A DNA stretch of 46,248 nucleotides, taken from Pseudomonas sp. LP_7_YM (GTDB taxonomy: Bacteria; Pseudomonadota; Gammaproteobacteria; Pseudomonadales; Pseudomonadaceae). The stretch's first letter is position 1, and every line of letters starts with the position of its first letter. The stretch is taken from NCBI RefSeq assembly GCF_004364435.1, contig NZ_SOCT01000020.1, positions 1 through 46,248 on the forward strand, read 5' to 3'. The notes under the pieces were generated by a model that saw only the letters and a program-made list of their open reading frames with translations, searched no databases and was not told the DNA's origin. Positions 1 through 6,378 of the stretch are shown here, one piece after another. The position numbers were made by a program, and so were the translations under genes.

Positions 1-97
1 GAGCAACAGGTTGGATAACGGGAGCCGTATGACGCGAGAGTGTCACGTACGGTTCTACGAGCGGCTACGGGGGCAGTTCCTGTGGCCGACTCACCTC
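1..97 (+). mobile_element. 3' end of a group II intron (domains V and VI)
   Basis: Domain V folds cleanly at 22-55 (34 nt). The lower stem pairs 22-29 with 48-55 and carries the AGC catalytic triad at 23-25. A 2-nt CG bulge (46-47) follows, then an upper stem 30-35/40-45 capped by a GAGA tetraloop. Domain VI follows at 59-92: GAG and a 7-bp stem (62-68 with 82-88) close against CTC with one unpaired adenosine at 89, the expected branch point. The 3' splice site should lie about 7-8 nt further, near 96-97. The intron-encoded reverse transcriptase would be left of the window. The fold is seen directly; the exact intron end is inferred. Confidence 0.85.
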
Positions 98-328
98 ACT
101 GTCTTCAGGCAATTCGCTGAGGCGATACACCTGGGTATGGCAAAGGTCTTCGGCCCTTCGGGTCAGGCGGACCATTTCCTTGTACGGCTTTCTGCCCATG
201 ATCGTGAGCAGGAAGTCGTCCAGGTTTCCCTCAACGCGTAAATACGCGACTTGCATGAAGGGCACCGGGATAATGTCTGTTTCGTATGGCTGGCGCATCG
301 CGCTGCTGGTCTTTTCCAGGGACGGCAC
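97..328 (-). pseudogene. Unidentified coding fragment between intron and IS element
   Basis: An open frame on the minus strand runs from the IS boundary to the intron 3' end, about 77 codons, and reads on into the intron. I do not recognise the protein. It does not match the part of TnsA that should follow the tnsA fragment on the other side of the IS, so the two flanks are probably not one interrupted gene. It is open on both sides of its visible limits, which suggests a piece of a larger gene cut by the IS (right) and the intron (left). The intron lies antisense to it. Confidence 0.3.
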
Positions 329-330
329 TA

Positions 331-1255
331 GGGTTTGTCTGAAAAGTCGCTTTCGCTAGAATGATGCCCTCTGGTTGCCAGGAGAGCCGTCATGACAGGC
401 CGTTATGACAGGCCGTTATGAAATTTCATCTGAGCGTTGGGCGATCATTGAAGCCATCGTTTCCCCTCCTCAACACATGGGGCGGCCAAGGCGCGATGAT
501 CGTCAGATGCTTGATGGAATCTTTTGGATTTTGTGTTCTGGCGCCAAATGGCGGGATCTTCCAGAACGTTTTGGGCCTTGGAAGACCGTTTACCAGCGCT
601 TCAGGCAATGGCGTGACAACGGCACGTTCGAGCAGGTTCTGCGCCACCTTCATCTTCGTTTGCGAGAAGACGGGTTCATCGATCTGGATACCTGGATGGT
701 CGATTCCACGTCAATCCGGGCCACCCGGGCTGCCAGCGGTGCTGGAAAAAAAGGGGCCCGCAGGAACCGCAACACCACTGTCTCGGCCGAAGCAGGGGCG
801 GACTGACCACCAAAATACACCTCGCCTGCGACAGTCATGGCTTCCCGCTGACCATCATGCTGTCGCCCGTCGAGCAGGCTGATTCGCGCTACTTCATGCC
901 GTTGCTGGATCAGATCAGCTTTCCTGGCAGCAGGGGTCGCCCGCGCAAGGGTTGCCGTTATGTGCTTGCCGACAAGTGTTATGACAGCCAGGTTATACGT
1001 CTGTACTGCGACCGCTACGGCATGTAGCCGGTGATTCCGCTGCGCAAGATGCATCGCAAGCCTCGACGCGGCCTGCCTCGGCTGTTTGATAGGCCTCAGT
1101 ATAAAAAACGCAACGTTATTGAGCGGGTGTTCAGTTGGCTTAAGGAAAAACGTCGGATCTGTACGCGTTACGACAAACTGGCCAGCAACTTTAAAGCCAT
1201 GGTCACACGGGCCTGCATTGAAAGGTGCTTGCGGGCTGACTTTTCAGACAAACCC
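331..1255 (+). mobile_element. IS5-family insertion sequence (IS427-like), complete but inactive
   Basis: The element is 925 bp and bounded by a perfect 18-bp terminal inverted repeat (331-348 and 1238-1255, GGGTTTGTCTGAAAAGTC at the left end). A TA duplication flanks it (329-330 and 1256-1257) inside CTAG. Length, TA target and the two-frame transposase fit the IS427 group of the IS5 family. It sits directly against the truncated tnsA. The transposase carries a nonsense mutation, so this copy should not move by itself. Confidence 0.93.
392..417 (+). repeat. 13-bp tandem duplication over the transposase start
   Basis: The 13-mer ATGACAGGCCGTT is present twice in direct succession, at 392-404 and 405-417. 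Starting at the first ATG gives only nine codons before TGA; the second ATG gives the transposase frame. The Shine-Dalgarno-like GGAGAG near 382 is correctly spaced only for the first ATG. Confidence 0.9.
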
Positions 1256-1258
1256 TAG
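405..1258 (+). pseudogene. IS5-family DDE transposase, two-frame, with nonsense mutation
   Basis: ORF A starts at 405 and encodes the N-terminal DUF4096-type region (SSERWAIIEAIV, CSGAKWRDLPERFGPW) and the first catalytic Asp region (MVDSTSIRA). A run of seven A's followed by G's (746-756) is a classic slippery site; a -1 shift there enters the second frame, which reads LGRSRGGLTTKIHLACD, YVLADKCYDS (second Asp) and FSWLKEKRR (Glu region). A TAG at 1025-1027 interrupts this frame after CDRYGM, probably from an original CAG. The stop codon at 1256-1258 is supplied by the target site. The start is damaged too: a 13-bp tandem duplication (392-404 and 405-417) separates the ribosome-binding site near 381-386 from the only start in frame with the protein. 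Confidence 0.88.
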
Positions 1259-1465
1259 AACAAGGAATAGCCCTGTCTCAATATCAGATAATAGATAGTG
1301 AATCTTACCGGTAGTACTGCCAAAAGCTCGTGTCGATCGACCTGAGCTGGGTACATCTTGAATCGTCAACCAAGGCGAATAGTCAGGACCTTCGCCGCGA
1401 CCTCTCCCCTCTTTGAGGAACCTATCGATTTTCGATTCGTCGATCTCGTATCTGCGACGCGCCAT
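1256..1465 (-). pseudogene. tnsA: tnsA fragment (Tn7-type transposition endonuclease, N-terminal part)
   Basis: About 70 codons remain before the IS boundary. From the ATG at 1463-1465 the sequence aligns without gaps to the N-terminus of Tn7 TnsA as I recall it: KEGRG at 18-22, DYSPWLT at 28-34, VPSSGRS at 38-44, LLSDIE at 58-63. The Glu at 63 matches TnsA catalytic E63; the residues matching D114 and K132 are lost. TnsA cuts the 5' ends of the transposon, with TnsB acting on the 3' ends. A GAGGG ribosome-binding site precedes the ATG; a GTG one codon upstream is an alternative. The gene points away from glmS with its start ~115 bp from the glmS stop, the arrangement of tnsA at a Tn7 right end. 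Non-functional. Confidence 0.85.
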
Positions 1466-1496
1466 CACTCGCCCTCAAAGGATGCCGTGTCCTGAA

Positions 1497-1530
1497 GTGG
1501 TTTGACGTCCACACCTGGACGTCAGACCAC
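1497..1530. repeat. 15-bp imperfect inverted repeat upstream of tnsA
   Basis: Arms 1497-1511 and 1516-1530 match at 14 of 15 positions around a 4-nt CACC centre. It lies between the tnsA start and the predicted transposon end. It has no following T-run in either direction, so a simple terminator is unlikely. A TnsB or regulator operator at the transposon end is possible, as is a weak glmS 3' hairpin. Confidence 0.7.
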
Positions 1531-1579
1531 GTACAAACTTTATTCCAAGCCGACACATAGCTCAATTTCAGTGGGCAAC
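1531..1579 (-). other. Putative right end of the Tn7-like element and attTn7 insertion point
   Basis: Read on the minus strand from about 1555-1557, the sequence begins TGTCGGCTTGG and continues with AATAAAGTTTGTAC, resembling the Tn7 terminus (TGTGGG) and the TnsB-site core AATAAAGTC. This puts the end about 22-24 bp past the glmS stop codon, the distance at which Tn7 inserts. The TnsD recognition region lies in the last codons of glmS (from 1580). The partner left end lies outside the window, so the 5-bp target duplication cannot be checked. Confidence 0.5.
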
Positions 1580-3415
1580 TTATTCCACAGTCACAGACTT
1601 CGCTAAGTTGCGCGGCTGGTCCACATCGGTTCCTTTGAGCACGGCCACGTAGTACGAAAGCAACTGCAGCGGAATGGTGTACAGGATTGGCGCCAATGCA
1701 TCGACGATGTGCGGCATGGAGATGACGTGGGTGCCGACTCCGTTGTTCAGACCTGCCTGCTCGTCGGCGAAGACGATCAGTTCTCCACCGCGGGCACGGA
1801 CTTCCTGAAGGTTGGATTTCAGTTTTTCCAGCAACTCGTTGTTCGGCGCCACAGTCACCACAGGCATGTCGCTGTCTACCAATGCCAGCGGGCCGTGTTT
1901 CAACTCTCCGGCCGGGTAGGCTTCGGCGTGGATATAGGAGATTTCCTTAAGCTTGAGCGCACCTTCCATGGCTACAGGGAATTGCGCGCCACGGCCGAGG
2001 AATAACGTGTGGTTCTTTTCGGCGAACAGCTCCGCGACTTTTTCCACCGTGCTGTCCATGGCCAGCGCTTCGCCCAGACGGGTTGGCAGGCGACGCAGTT
2101 CTTCGACCAGTTCAGCCTCGACGCCGGCCTCCAGCGTACCTTTGACCTGCCCCAGTGAGAGGGTCAGCAGCATCAGTGCCACTAGCTGAGTGGTAAATGC
2201 CTTGGTCGAAGCGACGCCGATTTCCGGACCGGCCTGGGTCAGCAGCGTTAGATCGGACTCACGGACCAGCGAGCTGATGCCGACGTTGCAGATCGCCAGA
2301 CTGGCAAGAAAGCCCAGTTCCTTGGCATTGCGCAACGCAGCCAGCGTATCGGCGGTTTCACCGGATTGAGAGATCGAAACAAACAGAGTGTCCGGCTGGA
2401 CAACGACCTTGCGGTAGCGGAACTCGCTGGCGACTTCGACCTGACACGGAATGCCCGCCAGCCCTTCGAGCCAGTAACGCGCGACCATACCTGCGTGATA
2501 ACTGGTGCCACAGGCGACGATCTGCACATTGCGAACGTTGGCGAACAGTTCTGCAGCCTGAGGACCGAACGCCTGCACCAACACCTGCTCCTGACCGAGA
2601 CGACCTTCCAGCGTGCGTTGCACGACCTTTGGTTGCTCATGAATTTCCTTGAGCATGAAGTGGCGGTACTCGCCCTTATCGGCTGCCTCAGCGCCTTCTC
2701 GGTGTTGAACCACCTCGCGCTCGACCGGCAAGCCGGCGGCGTTCCAGATCTGCACGCTGTCACGACGGATTTCGGCGATATCGCCTTCTTCCAGGTACAT
2801 GAAGCGATCAGTTACCTGGCGCAGCGCCAACTGGTCGGACGCGAGAAAGTTTTCACCCAGCCCTAGTCCCACCACCAGCGGGCTGCCGCTGCGAGCCGCA
2901 ACCAGACGATCGGGTTGTTTGGCGCTGATCACCGCAAGACCATAAGCACCGTGCAGTTCCTTGACTGTGGCTTTCAGGGCTGCTGCGAGGTCAGGGGTGT
3001 CTTGCAGCTTGTGGTGGAGCAGATGGACGATGACTTCGGTGTCCGTGTCCGAGGTGAACACATAGCCCAGGTCTTTCAGGCGCGCACGTAGTGGCTCATG
3101 GTTTTCGATGATGCCGTTGTGCACCACAGCCAGTTCGTCACTGGAGAAGTGCGGGTGGGCATTCTGTTCGACGGGCGCACCGTGGGTGGCCCAGCGGGTA
3201 TGGGCAATGCCTAGGCGGCCTGCGAGCGGCTCGCCAGCCAACGATTGCTCAAGTTCATTGACCTTGCCGACGCGGCGGCGGCGCTCAAGCACACCGGCAT
3301 TGCTGAACAGTGCGACACCTGCGCTATCGTAGCCGCGGTATTCCAGGCGCTTGAGACCCTCCAGCAGGATGGCAGTGACATTGCGTTCAGCGACGGCGCC
3401 GACGATTCCACACAT
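1580..3415 (-). CDS. glmS: Glutamine-fructose-6-phosphate aminotransferase (isomerizing)
   Basis: Makes glucosamine-6-phosphate from fructose-6-phosphate and glutamine, the first committed step to UDP-GlcNAc for peptidoglycan and LPS. The 611-aa length is normal. The N-terminal nucleophile Cys2 (MCGIVGAV) opens the glutaminase domain (~1-240, with HTRWATHG near 72-79). Two SIS sugar-isomerase domains follow (~285-430 with CGTSYHAG and SISQSGETADT; ~455-600). The conserved C-terminus PRNLAKSVTVE ends at the Tn7 attachment site. It lies 9 bp downstream of the DeoR-type regulator and is probably co-transcribed with it. No glmS ribozyme is present, as expected outside Gram-positives. Confidence 0.98.
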   Translation of the reverse strand: MCGIVGAVAERNVTAILLEGLKRLEYRGYDSAGVALFSNAGVLERRRRVGKVNELEQSLAGEPLAGRLGIAHTRWATHGAPVEQNAHPHFSSDELAVVHNGIIENHEPLRARLKDLGYVFTSDTDTEVIVHLLHHKLQDTPDLAAALKATVKELHGAYGLAVISAKQPDRLVAARSGSPLVVGLGLGENFLASDQLALRQVTDRFMYLEEGDIAEIRRDSVQIWNAAGLPVEREVVQHREGAEAADKGEYRHFMLKEIHEQPKVVQRTLEGRLGQEQVLVQAFGPQAAELFANVRNVQIVACGTSYHAGMVARYWLEGLAGIPCQVEVASEFRYRKVVVQPDTLFVSISQSGETADTLAALRNAKELGFLASLAICNVGISSLVRESDLTLLTQAGPEIGVASTKAFTTQLVALMLLTLSLGQVKGTLEAGVEAELVEELRRLPTRLGEALAMDSTVEKVAELFAEKNHTLFLGRGAQFPVAMEGALKLKEISYIHAEAYPAGELKHGPLALVDSDMPVVTVAPNNELLEKLKSNLQEVRARGGELIVFADEQAGLNNGVGTHVISMPHIVDALAPILYTIPLQLLSYYVAVLKGTDVDQPRNLAKSVTVE

Positions 3416-3424
3416 GGTCTTCTC

Positions 3425-4192
3425 CTAGGAAACTGCGGCGCAGATCAACGTGACGCCGCGAGCCTGAATTTGTTCGCGAGCCTCTTGGGGCAAGCGATCA
3501 TCGGTGATAAGGGTATGAATGCTGCTCCACGGCAGCTCCAGATTGGGGATCTTGCGACCGACCTTGTCGGCTTCGACCATCACGATTACTTCCCGGGCGA
3601 CTTCAGCCATTACCCGGCTCAACCCCAGCAGCTCGTTGAAAGTCGTGGTACCACGCTGCAAATCGATGCCATCGGCACCGATGAACAGTTGATCGAAATC
3701 GTAGGAGCGCAACACCTGCTCGGCGACCTGGCCTTGAAAGGACTCTGAATGCGGGTCCCAGGTGCCACCGGTCATCAACAGCACCGGTTCGTGCTCCAGT
3801 GCACCCAAGGCGTTGGCGACGTGCAGTGAGTTGGTCATGACCACCAGACCGGGTTGCTGGCCAAGCTCCGGAATCATTGCCGCTGTTGTGCTGCCGCTGT
3901 CGATGATGATTCGCGCGTGTTCACGAATTCGGGAAACCGCTGCTCGGGCAATAGCCTGCTTAACGCGAGACACCGGCTGACCAGGCTCGCCGATCAGCTC
4001 TTGGGGCATGGGCACGGCACCGCCATAGCGGCGAAGTAACAGACCGTTGCTCTCCAATGCGGCCAAATCCTTACGAACCGTAACTTCGGACGTTGCAAAA
4101 CGCTTGGCCAACGCGTCGACGCTCACCTCGCCCTGCTCATTAAGCAACGCGAGGATGTTATGGCGACGCTGTGGGGTGTTTCGTTTCGACAT
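3425..4192 (-). CDS. glmR: DeoR-family transcriptional regulator of the glm locus
   Basis: A 255-aa protein with an N-terminal winged helix-turn-helix (NTPQRRHNILALLNEQGEVSVDALAKRFATSEVTVRKDL, ~5-42; given here as the domain range only by its ends NTPQ to RKDL) and a C-terminal DeoR sugar-phosphate sensor domain (IIDSGSTTAAMIPEL, MTGGTWD, FIGADGID). I chose the ATG at 4190-4192 because AAGG lies 5-6 nt upstream; an in-frame ATG 13 codons earlier lacks this. It sits between glmU and glmS in the same orientation, so a role in controlling amino-sugar synthesis is likely by context. GlmR is the usual Pseudomonas name for this position. Repeated TCGAAAGAT sites just upstream suggest autoregulation. 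Confidence 0.88.
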   Translation of the reverse strand: MSKRNTPQRRHNILALLNEQGEVSVDALAKRFATSEVTVRKDLAALESNGLLLRRYGGAVPMPQELIGEPGQPVSRVKQAIARAAVSRIREHARIIIDSGSTTAAMIPELGQQPGLVVMTNSLHVANALGALEHEPVLLMTGGTWDPHSESFQGQVAEQVLRSYDFDQLFIGADGIDLQRGTTTFNELLGLSRVMAEVAREVIVMVEADKVGRKIPNLELPWSSIHTLITDDRLPQEAREQIQARGVTLICAAVS

Positions 4193-4204
4193 GGCGACCT
4201 TATG

Positions 4205-4250
4205 TTTCGATTCGAAAGATAACGGTCGCAATAGAAACCTATCGAAAGAT
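4205..4250. promoter_or_regulatory. Candidate GlmR operator repeats
   Basis: TCGAAAGAT occurs as a direct repeat at 4212-4220 and 4242-4250, 30 bp (about three helical turns) apart. The first copy belongs to a perfect 13-nt palindrome TTTCGATTCGAAA (4205-4217). DeoR/GlpR-type proteins typically bind TTTCG-rich repeated sites, and these lie 13-58 bp upstream of the glmR start. Binding is inferred. Confidence 0.55.
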
Positions 4251-4290
4251 ATTCGTCAAGCGCAGGTTGCTTAATGCAAGGCAATAATCG

Positions 4291-4418
4291 TTATCCACAA
4301 GGGTCTGAGCCTCTGCGGACTGATCTTGCGCATGATGGGTGACCGCAGGCGGTGTCGCTCATCATAATAGTGCCTGCCCTTCACAGGCAGCGCACCGGTG
4401 TGTTTGGACTGTGGATAA
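4291..4418. promoter_or_regulatory. Two perfect DnaA boxes in the glmR-glmU gap
   Basis: TTATCCACA at 4291-4299 and its reverse complement TGTGGATAA at 4410-4418 both match the DnaA consensus exactly. They lie in opposite orientation at the two ends of the intergenic stretch. The rest of the gap (4251-4420) shows no gene. Occupancy by DnaA is inferred. Confidence 0.6.
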
Positions 4419-4420
4419 CT

Positions 4421-5788
4421 TCAGTATTTCTCGATTTTGACGGGACGCTTCCAGCCATCGATGTTTCGCTGACGCGCACGAGCAACAGCAAGTTGCTCAG
4501 CAGCTACATTTTGGTTGATGGTGGAGCCCGCAGCGGTCGTTGCGCCAGAGGAGATATCCACAGGCGCTACCAGCGAGTTGTTGGAGCCAATGAACACATC
4601 TTCTCCCATCACCGTTTTGTGCTTATTGGCTCCGTCGTAATTACAGGTAATCGTGCCTGCACCGATATTGGTACGAGCGCCGATCACCGCATCCCCCAAA
4701 TAGCTGAGGTGACCAGCCTTGGCGCCCTCACCCAGTTCTGCGTTTTTCAGCTCGACAAAGTTACCTACATGGGCCTTGGGCCCCAACACACTGCCGGGAC
4801 GCAAGCGAGCAAACGGGCCTGCATCAGCGCCCTCCCCTACAATTGCGCCTTCCAGATGACTGTTGGCCTTGATGATCGACCCTTTGCGCAGGGTCGTATT
4901 TTTGATCACGCAATTCGGACCGATGGAAACATCGTCCTCAATGACCACGCGGCCTTCGAGAATCACGTTGATATCGATCATGACGTCCCGGCCGACGGTT
5001 ACCTCACCGCGTACGTCAAAACGTGCCGGGTCGCGCAACGTCACGCCGAGGGCCATCAGGCGGTGAGCTTCGCGTAGCTGATAGTGACGTTCCAGCTCGG
5101 CGAGTTGTTTACGATCGTTGGCGCCCTGCACTTCCATGGCGTCCAGGGGTTGCGCGGTGGCCACGGTCAGGCCGTCGCTCACCGCCATCGCAATCACGTC
5201 GGTCAGGTAATACTCGCCTTGGGCGTTGTTGTTCGAGAGTCGACTCAGCCAGTCACCCAAGCGCTTTCCGGGCACTGCCAGAATGCCGGTGTTACCTTCC
5301 TTAATAGCTTTCTGTGCCTCATTGGCGTCCTTGTGCTCAACAATCGCGCTGACGCGGTTGTTGGCGTCTCGCACGATACGGCCATAGCCGGTCGGGTCGT
5401 CAAGGTCGACTGTCAGCAAGCCCAGCTGTTGATCGTTGACCAGGGTCAGCAGGCGCTGCAATGTCTGGACTTCAATCAGTGGCACGTCCCCATAAAGGAT
5501 CAGTACCGTGTCTGCGCTCAACTCTGGCACCGCTTGGGCAACTGCGTGCCCCGTGCCCAGCTGTTTGTCTTGCAGCACAAAGTTGAGGTCATCCGCGGCC
5601 AGGCGCTCACGGACCATATCAGCCCCGTGACCGATCACCACTTGAATGCTCTGCGGCGAGAGTTCACGTGCGCGGTGGATAACATGGCCAAGCATGGAGT
5701 TGCCCGCAACCGGGTGCAGGACCTTGGGCAAGGCAGAACGCATACGAGTGCCCTGGCCGGCGGCAAGGATGACGATATCAAGGGACAT
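4421..5788 (-). CDS. glmU: Bifunctional UDP-GlcNAc pyrophosphorylase / glucosamine-1-phosphate acetyltransferase
   Basis: Carries out the last two steps to UDP-GlcNAc: acetylation of GlcN-1-P, then uridylyl transfer. 455 aa from the ATG at 5786-5788, the normal length; the frame stays open 20 codons upstream but this start matches the family (MSLDIVILAAGQGTRM). The N-terminal domain has the nucleotidyltransferase signature LAAGQGTRM with PKVLHP. The C-terminal half is a left-handed beta-helix of hexapeptide repeats (~250-440), with GTITCNYDGANK near the acetyltransferase active site. It is followed by glmR and glmS, so three amino-sugar genes lie together. Confidence 0.97.
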   Translation of the reverse strand: MSLDIVILAAGQGTRMRSALPKVLHPVAGNSMLGHVIHRARELSPQSIQVVIGHGADMVRERLAADDLNFVLQDKQLGTGHAVAQAVPELSADTVLILYGDVPLIEVQTLQRLLTLVNDQQLGLLTVDLDDPTGYGRIVRDANNRVSAIVEHKDANEAQKAIKEGNTGILAVPGKRLGDWLSRLSNNNAQGEYYLTDVIAMAVSDGLTVATAQPLDAMEVQGANDRKQLAELERHYQLREAHRLMALGVTLRDPARFDVRGEVTVGRDVMIDINVILEGRVVIEDDVSIGPNCVIKNTTLRKGSIIKANSHLEGAIVGEGADAGPFARLRPGSVLGPKAHVGNFVELKNAELGEGAKAGHLSYLGDAVIGARTNIGAGTITCNYDGANKHKTVMGEDVFIGSNNSLVAPVDISSGATTAAGSTINQNVAAEQLAVARARQRNIDGWKRPVKIEKY

Positions 5789-5845
5789 GAAGGATTCCAG
5801 GCAAGCTAGCCGCAGCCAAGGCCGGGCTGAAGGTTCAGGAATGGG

Positions 5846-5880
5846 CAAAAAAGAAAAAGGGTAGCCGAGGCTACCCTTTT
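5846..5880 (-). terminator. Rho-independent terminator of the atp operon
   Basis: The stem AAAAGGGTAGCC (5855-5866) pairs perfectly with GGCTACCCTTTT (5869-5880). On the minus strand the hairpin is followed by TTTTTCTTTTTT, a strong terminator 29 bp after the atpC stop. The U-tract lies on the minus side, so it insulates glmU from atp transcription. Confidence 0.9.
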
Positions 5881-5908
5881 ACTCAATTGCGCATGGGAGT
5901 CGTCGACC

Positions 5909-6334
5909 TTAGCCGCCGAACTTCTTGCGAATTTGCTGAACGGTGCGCAGCTGAGCTGTAGCCTCCGCCAGACGTGCAGCCGCAGATCCGTAATCGAAGT
6001 CTGCGCCTTTCTCATTCAGAGCGCGCTCGGCAGCCTTGACGGCTTCCTGAGCAGAGGCTTCATCCAGGTCAGCAGCGCGTTGCACAGTATCGGCAAGCAC
6101 TTTGACCATGTTCGGTTGAACCTCAAGGAAACCGCCGGAGATGTAATACACCTCAGCGTCTCCACCCTGCTTGATCAGACGGATCGGACCCGGCTTCAAA
6201 TCAGTGATCAGCGGCGCGTGACCTGGAGCAATACCGATATCACCCAGGTTACCGTGTGCAATCACCATCTCGACCAGACCGGAGAAAATCTCTCCTTCCG
6301 CGCTGACGATATCGCAATGGACTGTCATAGCCAT
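5909..6334 (-). CDS. atpC: ATP synthase F1 subunit epsilon
   Basis: Central-stalk subunit that links gamma to the c-ring and can inhibit ATP hydrolysis. 141 aa, normal length. The N-terminal beta-sandwich (VHCDIVSAEGEIFSG, GDIGIAPGHAPLIT near 35-48) is followed by the C-terminal two-helix domain (~88-140). It is the last gene of the operon, 44 bp after atpD, and is followed by a strong terminator. The start is MAM; the second Met is also possible. Confidence 0.97.
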   Translation of the reverse strand: MAMTVHCDIVSAEGEIFSGLVEMVIAHGNLGDIGIAPGHAPLITDLKPGPIRLIKQGGDAEVYYISGGFLEVQPNMVKVLADTVQRAADLDEASAQEAVKAAERALNEKGADFDYGSAAARLAEATAQLRTVQQIRKKFGG

Positions 6335-6378
6335 TTGCTTGCCTCAACCTGATTAGCGCCCGTTACCGGGCGCCTGGA

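Noticed and set aside
1497..1530. Palindrome as the glmS intrinsic terminator
   Set aside because: No T-run follows on the minus strand and it lies beyond the predicted transposon end; kept as a repeat instead.
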